Positions 55,293 to 63,359 of a DNA stretch of 64,000 nucleotides are shown here, piece after piece. The notes under the pieces are model-generated. The model saw only the letters and a list, made by a program, of their open reading frames with translations, did not search any database and was not told the DNA's origin. Each line of letters starts with the position of its first letter. Within the stretch, counting starts at the first letter, position 1. The position numbers and the translations under genes were made by a program. The DNA comes from 13-2-20CM-66-19 sp963760225 (GTDB taxonomy: Bacteria; Pseudomonadota; Gammaproteobacteria; Steroidobacterales; Steroidobacteraceae), in the NCBI GenBank assembly GCA_963760225.1, contig CAVXCD010000002.1, positions 124,001-188,000 of the forward strand. The letters are read 5' to 3'.

Positions 55293-55303
55293 GCGGCCGC
55301 ATC

Positions 55304-55528
55304 TTAAGCCCGTTTGCGCGCCGCCTCGAATTTCTCAACTAACGCAGCGTAGCGCTGCGCTGCGGCCTCGATCGGACCGCGCGTCGTCGGGTTCTCCATT
55401 TTCTTTGCGCGCTCGCCTTCCGGATACGCCATCGCGCGACACGCTCGCGCGGCGGTTTCAAGTTCGGTTGGTGAAAGATTTGAGCGGCATGCAGCGAATT
55501 CTGCCGCCGGTTCGCTTTGTGTGTCCAA
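55304..55528 (-). CDS. Small hypothetical protein
   Basis: A possible 74-residue helical, charged protein (LSPTELETAARACRAMAYPE, then GPIEAAAQRYAALVEKFEAA) ending in ARKRA, 11 bases before the DUF6988-like gene. The composition looks coding, but the start is a TTG without a ribosome-binding site, so the N-terminus is uncertain. Confidence 0.4.
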   Translation of the reverse strand: MDTQSEPAAEFAACRSNLSPTELETAARACRAMAYPEGERAKKMENPTTRGPIEAAAQRYAALVEKFEAARKRA

Positions 55529-55546
55529 CCAGTGCTGCGAGATTCC

Positions 55547-55657
55547 TCAGCCTGTATGCGATCCGCCCGGGCGATCCAACGGCACCGCGTCGGTCCGGCG
55601 GGGGAACAGCGTGCGGATTGCGTTGCGCAGAGATTCCAATGTCTCGGTGTCGGTCAT
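55547..55657 (-). CDS. Very small hypothetical ORF
   Basis: A possible 36-residue peptide (start MTDTETLESLRNAIRTLF) just upstream of the previous small gene on the same strand. No ribosome-binding site is evident. It could also be the remains of a longer reading frame. Confidence 0.25.
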   Translation of the reverse strand: MTDTETLESLRNAIRTLFPRRTDAVPLDRPGGSHTG

Positions 55658-55810
55658 GGCCGCGAGCATCGCACCGTGTATGCGCGCAGGGAATCCGGAA
55701 TTACTGCTGCGTTTGCACAGATAGACCCGCCGGGGCGGGGCGGATGCGTGACGGGCGCTACCTAAACCCACTCAACAAGCTCGGCAAAAAGAGCTGTACT
55801 ATTACCGGAA

Positions 55811-56678
55811 TCAAAGAAATTGCAAGAAGGAGTGCCCATAGCACTCGCTTCGTCCGCTCTCTTGTTTCTTGCCGCGAGATTCTCCGTCGCCCCAGAGAAA
55901 GACCGCCGCGGGATACCCGCGAATCAGCAGGGCGATTCCGACCGCGGCGATAACTGCGACCGCGAGAAGAGACTTGCCCACCGGCCAGAGAGATTCGCGC
56001 TCGATTTTGTCGTAGTGCTTGAAGAGAGTATCGACGTTGGCCACTTGCCTAGAAAGTATCTGCCGCTGTTCGTCCTCCGACAGCGTCTCTGCTCTCGAAA
56101 GCTTTTCCGCGTAGGGACTGATGTCCTTGGGGGTCAGCCACATTGTTATGGAAAGGTCGCGCGCGATCTGATTTGTCTCATAGCCCGGTCCGAAGAGGGA
56201 GAGCAGAATGGTGAACAACGACGCAAAAAGTATGAGAGCGATGAATACGATGGGATAAGTATGCTGCACCCAGGACCGCTCTACTTGTTGCTCGACCTCT
56301 GACAGCGTATCTGCCACCCAGGCTCCGGATTCGCCCGCCACTTCGATCGATACTCCTTGGTGAAGATCCCGATCCCGTCTTGAAGGTTGCACCAAAATCG
56401 ACGTCAATCTCGGATTGGGGCAACGTACCGTTGGGGGCGCGGCATTGACCGCGAATTCGTAGCCTTACGATTCGGTGCTTCGCAGAATTATCTAACGCGA
56501 GAACCTCATCCAACGTTTGTAGCTCTGCCCTGTGGTCCCCCGCCATGTAGACAACGTACGAGTCCGACTGATCAACGGACCCAGCGAGCTTCTCGTGCAT
56601 CACCTGGACGAGCTTCGTTAGTTTCGTCGGCTCAAGTTCGAACCGACGTCCAATGTAGTCCTTTTGTTCTCGCTTCAT
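55811..56678 (-). pseudogene. Two-helix membrane protein split by a frameshift
   Basis: Two overlapping frames make one sensible protein. The first (from ATG 56678) encodes a soluble part, KREQKDYIGRRFELEPTKLT to SEIDVDFG, and continues out of frame to a stop at 56178. The second, open from 56407 to 55811, has no good start and supplies VADTLSEVEQQVERSWV, a membrane helix (YPIVFIALILFASLFTILL), a charged loop (LSRAETLSEDEQRQILSRQV) and a second helix (LLAVAVIAAVGIALLI). The shift lies between about 56180 and 56410. It could be a true mutation, programmed shifting or a sequencing error. No family recognised. Confidence 0.55.
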
Positions 56679-56709
56679 GTTCGGTCTCAAGTTGATCCCG
56701 CTGAACGGG

Positions 56710-58105
56710 CTAAGAGGTGACAGAGATTATGGGCTCTACCTCCGAAGTAAGCCCTTGAGCTTTTTCCCTGAGCGGAATCCGCAATCCACCGAAGGCGTAA
56801 GAGACGCTCGCCTTGCTCGGCTGCGCCTTCGGAGTGGAGGCAGCCTCCGCCTTCAACTTGGCGTGTCTCGCGACCAACTCCGCGTGCGACATGTGAGGGG
56901 CCGCGGCTCCTTCGACCGCGATCTTTCGCAGGCAGTGATCCTCGGTCATCCGGCCGCCAGCTATCTCGCGGTTGGTTACTGCAATGAGCATGTCCACGGA
57001 GATGTCCCCGCCTACGACGGGTGTGTCGAGGCCGACGGTGCATTCCTGAACGATGAATATCTTGTAGTCCTGAGCGCGCGCCTTTCTTAGGTTCTCAAGC
57101 ACCTCGGCTTGATCACCGCGCGCAGCGAGACCTCGCTCCATCGCATCCATGAACGCAGTGAACAGCGCGAGCAACGTCCCTCGCTGTTCGCTGGTCGCCG
57201 CGACGTCAAACTCCTTCCCGATCCTGGCGCGCACCTCTGTGATGTCCTTGCTTGTCGCCGTCTTCATATAGTCGATGAGGCTTAGGATCGACATGTCTGA
57301 GGCCTTTCGTGCTTCGGCTTTGGCCAGAAGCTCGGCGTGAGATGGGTGTGGGGACGCCACTGCCTTGACCGCAACCTGCCGTATTGGATCGTCGGGAGTC
57401 ATACGCCCAGCCGCGATCTCTCGATTGGTCACTTGCATCAGCAGGTCGGGTGATAGGTCGTTTTTCAGATCACCGCCGGCGCAGCTCTCTTTCACAAGCA
57501 ACTTGGTGTAGTCGTCGGCGCGAGCTTCTCTGAACTCCTCCAGAACGCTTTGCGTTGCCGGACCGCGCGATAAAGAACTCCGCAATGTCCATAGTACCTT
57601 TGAAGTCCGCCAGCAACGCGCAGCGTTGATCGGCAGTACTTGCCGCGTCGAAATCCTTGAAGATTTTGTCACGGATCGCTTGTGTATCCGTGAACGCCGA
57701 GGACATCAAAGACGTGTAGTCGAAGTCGTTCTGAGTCTTCGGTCGCGTAAGAAGCTGTGTCGCATCGTCTGGCGTAAGTCGCCCAGCTGCACTCTCACGG
57801 CTGGTCACGGCCAGGAGCGTTTCAGGTGACACGTCGCCACCGACGCTACTTTCGTTGAGGAGGAGTCGCGCGTAATCGTTGGCCCTCGCGTCCTTGAACT
57901 CTGCGAGTCGCTCTGCGTTGCCCGACCTTGCGACGTATACCTCGGCGACGTTCATGGTGGCGGCGAACATCTCCAACAGCGAACCCCGTTGTTCGCTGGT
58001 CGTTGACGCGGCGAACTCCTCGAAGATCTTGTCGCGGATCGCTCGCGTCTCTAGGACCGCCGAGGAGATCGAGGAGGTCATCTCAAGTAGGTCTTTGGCT
58101 GACAC
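56710..58105 (-). pseudogene. Triple-repeat protein of unknown family, broken by one frameshift
   Basis: Starting at a GTG (58105), the frame encodes repeat 1 and half of repeat 2, then shifts near 57550; the rest of repeat 2 and repeat 3 are in the frame ending at 56710. Each unit of about 115 residues contains IRDKIFEEF / VRARIGKEF, STSEQRGSL-like, a RSGNAERLAEFKDARANDY-like block, then NESSVGGDVSPETLLAVTSR or its equivalent and GRMTPDD. In repeats 2 and 3 an extra SHAELLAKAEA-like helix follows. Comparing repeats shows one extra base in GCAAAGCGTTCTG. All-helical, cytoplasmic; no known domain seen. Confidence 0.6.
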
Positions 58106-58282
58106 CTTGGCGCTTCCCGTCCTCGTTCCTTCTTTCTCCCTACTCTACACCCGCCGCTCACAGGCAGTCGTGGCTGGGCTATCTGCGGCAGTTGCCGCGA
58201 GCACCTGCGCGCGCTCTTCACTCGTTTTCGCCGCGGCGATCTCTTCCTCAACCCGCGACGACGAGCGGACCGCGAACAGGCA

Positions 58283-59028
58283 CTAGGGAGTCGGGATCAG
58301 CTGGGGCAACACCGTGCCGGCCGTTCCGCGCAGGGTGATTACCTCTGCTCCCAGTTCCGCGGGATTGGGGTTGATCTCGACAACGACGGCACCCGCTGTG
58401 ATCGCGAACTGGGCCAGCGCAGCGGCGGGGTAGACCAGCGCTGACGTGCCGACGCATAGGAACACATTACAGGCCTCCGCTGCTTCGCGCGCCTGCCGCC
58501 ATGGCACCTCGGGCAGGCTCTCTCCCGAACCAAACCACCCCGGGTCGGACCCTCGCACCGCACGCTTCGCAGCGCGGGGGCTCGATACGGGCACCCTCTT
58601 CCGGTATGTCGGGGATCCCGGCTGGGAAGACGTAGGATCGCTGGCACGCTTCGCAATACGGTCGCGCCAGCTCCCCATGCAGATGCAACACCGCCGTACT
58701 GCCGGCGCGTTCGTGCAGGTCGTCCACGTTTTGAGTCACGAGCGTGAAGTGCGGTACACGCTGTGCCAGTGCGGCGAGAGCCCGATGACCGGCGTTGGGC
58801 TGTGCGGTCAGCACGACCTTGCGTCGCCACTCGTACCATCCCCAAACAAGCGCCGGATCGCTGGCGAAACGCGGCGGGAGTCGCAAGTTCCATCGCGTCG
58901 AAGCGCTCCCAGAGCCCGGCCTGCTTATCGCGGAACGTCGGCACACCGCTCTCGGCAGATGCACCTGAACCGGTCAGGACGACGACGTGTTGCGCCTCCC
59001 GTAGCGCGCTGACGACCCGCTCATCCAC
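58283..59028 (-). pseudogene. Sir2-family NAD-dependent deacylase with two frameshifts
   Basis: A Sir2 (CobB/SIRT5-like) deacylase is recoverable only by joining three frames. Frame one (from GTG 59028) has LTGSGASAESGVPTFRD up to ELATPAAF; frame two has WGWYEWRR, TQNVDDLHERAG, the catalytic His in LHLHGEL and zinc cysteines CEAC and CEAC; frame three has CNVFLCVGTSALVYPAAAL and EINPNP to the stop. The first shift coincides with an extra T in a TTT run near 58865, the second with a GGGAGAGAG tract near 58532. It starts 5 bases after the preceding gene, so it belonged to the same operon. Confidence 0.75.
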
Positions 59029-59033
59029 GTTAG

Positions 59034-59315
59034 TTACCGAGCGGCGATCTCGCGCTCGATCTCGACCTCGTCGGGCTCGGGCTCTGGCCTGATCGGTAGC
59101 AGTGACGCGTTCGGTGCGTACGGCATTCGCGCGTGGTCCGGGTTCTCGCCGCAGCCCCACTCAAGGCTCTTGTCCACGAGCCACGTCGGTCGCGACTGCA
59201 GCGCGACGCCTAGCGCGTCTAGTTTATGGTCCGACTCAAGGCGAATGCAGGTCACGACCGAGCCCGCGAACGTGCCCTTGATCACGAGTGCGAGATCGCC
59301 AGGACGGCATTTCAT
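59034..59315 (-). CDS. Small phage-like hypothetical protein
   Basis: A 93-residue protein starting MKCRPGDLALVIKG, with strands resembling a small beta-barrel (FAGSVVTCIRLE) and an acidic C-terminus (EPEPDEVEIEREIAAR). Short proteins beginning 'CRPGDLAxV' are frequent in prophages. It stands 5 bases before the Sir2 frame. The ATG at 59315 is the first good start; the longer reading is not gene-like. Confidence 0.6.
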   Translation of the reverse strand: MKCRPGDLALVIKGTFAGSVVTCIRLESDHKLDALGVALQSRPTWLVDKSLEWGCGENPDHARMPYAPNASLLPIRPEPEPDEVEIEREIAAR

Positions 59316-59386
59316 GCTGACACGATCTAAGCAATCCCGGGCCGGGAGCAACGGGCATAATTCCGCGGCACCCAGGAGGAGAACGT

Positions 59387-59662
59387 ATGAGCGAGCTGAC
59401 CGAATTCTTAGTCGTCTGCGGTGGCGTCCTCGTGCTCGTGGTGCTCGGGGCCGTCGGCACGTTCTTCCAGCGCCTGGGTAACTGGGCGCAGGACTGCTCA
59501 TCCAACCGACGCTGGCCGTATCGCCGCAAGGAGTGGTTCTGGCACTGGCGCGGGTGGAACTACACCCTTGTCCGCGAGCGCCGGGAGGATGACTACCAGT
59601 ATTGGATCGAGACACAAGAGCGGCACGCGCGCCGTCGTGCGGCACGCAGAGAGCGTCGGTGA
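59387..59662 (+). CDS. Small single-helix membrane protein
   Basis: A 91-residue protein with one N-terminal membrane helix (LVVCGGVLVLVVLGAVGTFF) and a Trp/Arg-rich cytoplasmic tail (RRKEWFWHWRGWNYTLVRER, ending RRRAARRERR). A strong ribosome-binding site (AGGAGGA, 59374-59380) supports it. The size and shape recall small phage membrane proteins. Function unknown. Confidence 0.7.
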   Translation: MSELTEFLVVCGGVLVLVVLGAVGTFFQRLGNWAQDCSSNRRWPYRRKEWFWHWRGWNYTLVRERREDDYQYWIETQERHARRRAARRERR

Positions 59663-59825
59663 GGTTGCGACGTGCCGTCGTTGCGCCTATCGTCGCGACG
59701 CCATGGCAGACTCAACCCAGGCAACTATTGCCGTCGCTGCGCCGTCGTTCGCGAAACGCAAGGCTCGGGCGTTGATCGGCAGCGAATCTCTAGCGCCGAA
59801 CCGTCCAGGAAATGGGGCAGCGTCA

Positions 59826-60443
59826 ATGAAGAAGCCTCTCCTAATCGCATTGCTACTCTATTTTGGGGTGGTTTTTGCTCAAGATAACGCATGTACTCAA
59901 TCAGTTGGCTACCAACGATACACGGTGCAGGAACGGATTATTCAAGATGTCGAGATGATTGACTGGGCTAAATCGGATCTCGCTCGTGAGAAAAAAATAG
60001 GTGAAATCTCTGGTGCAGTTAGTCTTGGTCGATTACACAACGATGGCCAAGCCATAGTATTGCGGGAAGACGATCTTGAGCACGCTTGGCACGACTATAA
60101 GGCACTAGGCGGAACAGCCAACACTCCCAAAGGCGTCGGCCACGAACTATTAAATCCATGTGAGGTGAACCCCCAAGCTGAAAATTGGCAGTCGCAGATC
60201 GCCACGAAGATCGTGCGCGCGTGGCGAAGACCGCCGTCAGCAGTTCCAGGGATCGAGTGCATGGTGTATGTCACGCAGGTGCCAGGAGGTGAAGTGACGC
60301 AGGTGCGCATCGAGCAATGTAACGGCGACCAAGCGGTACGTGAGTCGATCGAGGAGGCCGTGCACCGCGCCTCGCCGCTGCCGCCACCGCCCGACCCGGC
60401 GCTGTTCGACCGCAATCTCCGCATCGACTTCAAGCCGAATTGA
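59826..60443 (+). CDS. Secreted TolA/TonB C-terminal-like protein
   Basis: A 205-residue protein with a signal peptide (KKPLLIALLLYFGVVFAQ) instead of an anchor helix. The N-terminal half is of unknown type and markedly AT-rich at DNA level; from about residue 118 a TolA/TonB-C-like domain appears (WQSQIATKIVRAWRRPPSAV, then ECMVYVTQVPGGEVTQV, and ASPLPPPPDPALFDRNLRI) with a Cys pair in ECMV and EQCNG. The second half is GC-rich like the core. It may be a chimera of a foreign N-part and a host-type domain. Confidence 0.72.
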   Translation: MKKPLLIALLLYFGVVFAQDNACTQSVGYQRYTVQERIIQDVEMIDWAKSDLAREKKIGEISGAVSLGRLHNDGQAIVLREDDLEHAWHDYKALGGTANTPKGVGHELLNPCEVNPQAENWQSQIATKIVRAWRRPPSAVPGIECMVYVTQVPGGEVTQVRIEQCNGDQAVRESIEEAVHRASPLPPPPDPALFDRNLRIDFKPN

Positions 60444-60448
60444 TATAA

Positions 60449-60469
60449 GAACGGGTTTTTGTACCGTTC
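60449..60469 (+). terminator. Possible hairpin after the TolA-like gene
   Basis: GAACGG (60449-60454) and CCGTTC (60464-60469) with a 9-base loop lie 6 bases after the stop codon. There is no U-run. The rest of 60470-60669 holds no convincing gene, only another small palindrome GCCCGAC-T-GTCGGGC (60625-60639). Confidence 0.3.
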
Positions 60470-60669
60470 GCTAGCATCGTGCACGGCTCGTCGAGTGCCA
60501 CAAGATCGCAGTAGCACGGTGCGTTTGGGTGACCATATGCGGTGTAGGCAACAGCGAGTTGATTTTGGTGTCGTGTGGCGTGCAGTAAAAAGGCCAAGCG
60601 GTTTCGCACCGTTTGCCGCCCAATGCCCGACTGTCGGGCGGCGCGCCGCGGCAAGTATCATCGAGCGCA

Positions 60670-61326
60670 TCATGCGTCGCCGCCGCCCTTCTTCGTTCTG
60701 ACCGGGATCTCTACGCGCGCCACCACGACGCTCTCCCAGTCCTCGGCAGACCTCTGCCGTTCGAGCTTCCTAGCCAGCTGGCTCGCGGCGACCTGCAGCC
60801 GCGTCGCGGTCTCGGTCCATTCACGGATCGTCGGAAGATCGTGGAACCACTCACGCTGAATCTTCGCCCGCACGCGCTCCATTGACTGAAGGTCCGCGTC
60901 ACTGAACTTCGGTAGCCGGCGCTCGCTGCGCCGACGCATCACCACCGGCGTCAGGGGCGCGCCCCGCTCGATCGCCTCCGGGGTACCCACACCGGAGAGC
61001 GTCGCGCGCCCGTGCGCGATGTCGTTGCGGCATTCGAGGAGCGCGTGCGCGACCTTGCGCACGTGCCCGATGTCCTCCTTCAGCGGTGCTGGCAGCCGGC
61101 GCGCGACGCCCAGCTGCTTCATGAGCTTGAGGCGCTGATAGAGATCCATCAGCTCCGGCAGGTGCTCCACCAGCACGTCGTCGGACGACAGCGCCTTGAG
61201 CACCTCGGTCAGGGACATGGACTCGAAGGCGGCGAACTCCACGAGGAAAGCGCCGATGACTTGGCGCATCTCCTCCCGCTGCCTCTCGTACCGTCTGGTG
61301 ATCTGCCTGAGGCGCGCGCTTGCCAT
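60670..61326 (-). CDS. HEPN-motif-like helical protein
   Basis: A 218-residue, mostly helical, basic protein. Residues 100-105 read RNDIAH within LLECRNDIAHG, the Rx4H signature of HEPN domains, many of which are RNases in toxin-antitoxin, abortive infection or CRISPR systems. Preceding helices (YERQREEMRQVIGAFLVEFA, DLYQRLKLMKQLGV) fit a helical bundle. The rest, including EWTETATRLQVAASQLARKL, has no match I know. No obvious antitoxin partner lies beside it. The ATG at 61326 was chosen; a longer in-frame version includes the upstream hairpins. Confidence 0.6.
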   Translation of the reverse strand: MASARLRQITRRYERQREEMRQVIGAFLVEFAAFESMSLTEVLKALSSDDVLVEHLPELMDLYQRLKLMKQLGVARRLPAPLKEDIGHVRKVAHALLECRNDIAHGRATLSGVGTPEAIERGAPLTPVVMRRRSERRLPKFSDADLQSMERVRAKIQREWFHDLPTIREWTETATRLQVAASQLARKLERQRSAEDWESVVVARVEIPVRTKKGGGDA

Positions 61327-61363
61327 GCCGCAGTTTAGCGCCCGACTGAGCGCAGAAACGAAG

Positions 61364-61413
61364 ACGCCGCCCTGGGATGCGGGCGGCGTGATTGCGGGCC
61401 TTGACGAGCCCGC
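61364..61413 (-). terminator. Two consecutive hairpins upstream of the HEPN-like gene
   Basis: ACGCCGCCC (61364-61372) pairs with GGGCGGCGT (61381-61389), and GCGGGC (61394-61399) with GCCCGC (61408-61413). Read on the minus strand, the first is followed by CTTCGTTTCT. They could end an upstream transcript or attenuate the HEPN-like gene, whose start is 38 bases further on. Confidence 0.45.
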
Positions 61414-61561
61414 ACGGCAGGCATGTACGGGGCGCTCGACGTAGCGCAACTTCATCTCCACCATCTCCACCGGATCGCGTCATTCCCGGGTCGCGCGCCG
61501 GCTATCGCGTGTCTGGTGTTTGGTATCGTGGAGCTGTCCTCTTGGGATATTCGGTGGAGAT

Positions 61562-61724
61562 GCGGCCGAAATGGTTGGGAGGGTTGGAGGGTTTTGGATG
61601 GTTACTGAATGTGGATAAGGGGAAAAGCAGCACCTACTACGTACGTACATCCGTACGCAATCTCACGTAGGTACGCTGAGTAACCATCCGAAACCCTCCA
61701 ACCCTCCCAAATGGTCTCGGCCGC
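61562..61724. repeat. Long inverted repeat with G-rich arms
   Basis: A 44-base left arm (61562-61605) and a 45-base right arm (61680-61724) are near-complementary, with 20 consecutive identical bases (TTGGGAGGGTTGGAGGGTTT) and then GGATGGTTAC on the other side of one mismatch. The 74-base spacer contains ACGTACGTAC runs and a shorter ACCTAC/GTAGGT pair. The arm has three GGG tracts and two GG tracts, so G-quadruplex folding is possible. No transposase is present. The 61327-61710 stretch holds no other convincing gene. Confidence 0.8.
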
Positions 61725-62382
61725 TTCGCTCGCACAACACCGTGCCCCAGGGAGCGGACCCAGCAACGGCTCGTTATCGGCACCCTCGACAGTGCTCGAA
61801 GGTAACCAACGGCACCTAACACGCTCGCGGTACGTGTGGACGCGCCTGTTCGCCCCGATGTGGGCCGAGATCAAGCGCCGTGAGGACGGACACCGCAAGC
61901 GCTGGGATCCCCGGCGCGTGCGGCTGATCGGCAACCACGAGGATCGGATCACCCGCGCTGTGAACGCGGACCCGAAGCTAGAGGGCGTGCTGTCGCTCGA
62001 CATGCTGCACTCACCCGGCTTCGAGGTGCGCCCGTTCTTGGAGATCGTGGACATCGACGGCATCGCCTACTCGCACTACTTTCAAAACTCGAAGTCGAAG
62101 GGTGCCATCGGCGGCTCAATCGACAACCGGCTCAACAAGATTGGCCGCAGCTTCGTAGCTGGTCACGAGCAGGGATTCCTGTACGGCTGCAAGCAATTCC
62201 CAGGGAGACTCACGCGGCACGGTCTCGTGGCCGGCAGCTTCTACCTGCACGACGAGAGTTATCGCGGCCTGCAGTCGAACGGCGAATGGCGCGGGATCGT
62301 CGTACTCAACGAGGCGCGCGACGGCGGCAACTACGACGTGATGCCACTCTCGATGGATTATCTCAGACGGCGATTCTCGTGA
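61711..62382 (+). pseudogene. Phage-type calcineurin-like phosphoesterase, probably 5'-truncated
   Basis: A frame of up to 223 residues. From about residue 60 it resembles phage metallophosphoesterases: KRWDPRRVRLIGNHEDRITR contains the metal-binding GNHE, with further histidines in YSHYF and FVAGHEQGF. The N-terminal metal motifs (D-x-H and GD) that should precede GNHE are missing; instead the frame begins inside the right arm of the inverted repeat with low-quality sequence. The 5' part has probably been replaced. If the truncated protein is made, it would lack half its metal site. Confidence 0.6.
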
Positions 62383-62489
62383 GCGTACGAACATGGATGC
62401 GCTCACTCAAGCGACTGCTTCGTAGACGTCCCCGGCGGCGAGCCGACCGGGACTTCGACCTGAAGCACCGTAAATCAAACGACGACTAA
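62379..62489 (+). CDS. Small very basic peptide
   Basis: A possible 36-residue peptide whose GTG overlaps the TGA of the phosphoesterase frame (GTGA). It is strongly basic (RSLKRLLRRRPRRRADRDF). The coupled start and the gene-dense phage-like setting argue for it; size and lack of homologues argue against. Confidence 0.4.
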   Translation: MSVRTWMRSLKRLLRRRPRRRADRDFDLKHRKSNDD

Positions 62490-62501
62490 CAGGAGATTCA
62501 C

Positions 62502-62762
62502 ATGACGATGTTACGTTGGGTTCGAGTCGATGCCGACAAGGTGCCGGGCACCACGGTACCGCTCGCTACGATTGAGCCCTGGCGGCAGACCGGCATGGGC
62601 TACGTGAAAGAGATGACACAGTCAGCGTTCTACAAGCTGCAGGTTGGCATCAAGAACGAGACCACGGGCAACGTGGAATGGTCCGATGTCGAGATCGGCA
62701 CAGAGCCGACAACGCCGGTGACAAGGTTCATTGGCGGCAAGGCCGTGAGGACTGCGGCGTGA
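62502..62762 (+). CDS. Small phage-like hypothetical protein
   Basis: An 86-residue protein with a good ribosome-binding site (AGGAG at 62491-62495). The centre reads TGMGYVKEMTQSAFYKLQVG; predicted beta-rich. No family recognised. Its stop overlaps the start of the next gene, a typical phage arrangement. Confidence 0.65.
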   Translation: MTMLRWVRVDADKVPGTTVPLATIEPWRQTGMGYVKEMTQSAFYKLQVGIKNETTGNVEWSDVEIGTEPTTPVTRFIGGKAVRTAA

Positions 62763-62989
62763 CATCCGAAGCCCTCATCGCCATCGTGCAGCGCGCACTC
62801 CTGAGCGGCCTGCAGCGACATGGCAAGGCACAGTGGGGGATCGTTGTCGATGTGCCGCAGACGGCGGCGCGCGGCGACTACGCCAAGGTGACCGGTTACT
62901 TCGGCCTCGTGGACGTCGCGCAGGACATCGCGGCTGCGGTCGAGGCGGCGCTGCCCAAGCCGTGCCAGTGTGATCGTGGCAACACCTGA
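62759..62989 (+). CDS. Small hypothetical protein, coupled to the previous gene
   Basis: A 76-residue protein starting at a GTG that overlaps the previous TGA. It contains IVQRALLSGLQRHGKAQWGI and ends with a Cys pair (KPCQCDRGN). No family recognised; probably part of the same phage-like operon. Confidence 0.6.
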   Translation: MTSEALIAIVQRALLSGLQRHGKAQWGIVVDVPQTAARGDYAKVTGYFGLVDVAQDIAAAVEAALPKPCQCDRGNT

Positions 62990-63028
62990 CATCAGAACAG
63001 GTCAGGCGGCCGCGGGGGCCAGATGAGG

Positions 63029-63235
63029 CTAAGACTTACAAAACCTATCGATGCACAGCTTCGCCTGCAAGAGGTTCGGGGCCAAACAATCGTGCTTGTT
63101 GTTCGTCATTGCTGGATCAGGATTAGGAATCCAGATAGCCAGATAGCCCTTGCTGTACTCCACGCTGACGCCGCGCTCCGCGGCATACGCGATCAGGTCG
63201 TCCAGCTCCTGCGTAGTGGGCTGCCAGTGGGGCAT
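63029..63235 (-). CDS. Small hypothetical protein
   Basis: A 68-residue protein (MPHWQPTTQELDDLIAYAAE, then GVSVEYSKGYLAIWIPNP). The helix-then-strands pattern looks like a real small fold. No ribosome-binding site of note and no recognised family. It is read opposite to the preceding phage-like genes. Confidence 0.5.
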   Translation of the reverse strand: MPHWQPTTQELDDLIAYAAERGVSVEYSKGYLAIWIPNPDPAMTNNKHDCLAPNLLQAKLCIDRFCKS

Positions 63236-63359
63236 AGGCTCTTTGTATCTGTCGCGACGCGCGCTCCAATCTCAGCAGCGCTTGGCTATACTGCTGAGGG
63301 GCCGATTATCCGGTCTGATTGCGGCGTCGATCCCCTCGTCCTCTGCTCATGGTCCAGTT

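Noticed and set aside
56178..56407. Independent overlapping genes instead of one split membrane protein
   Set aside because: The downstream frame has only a TTG start with no ribosome-binding site, and the upstream frame loses sensible composition after the overlap, so a frameshift in one gene explains it better.
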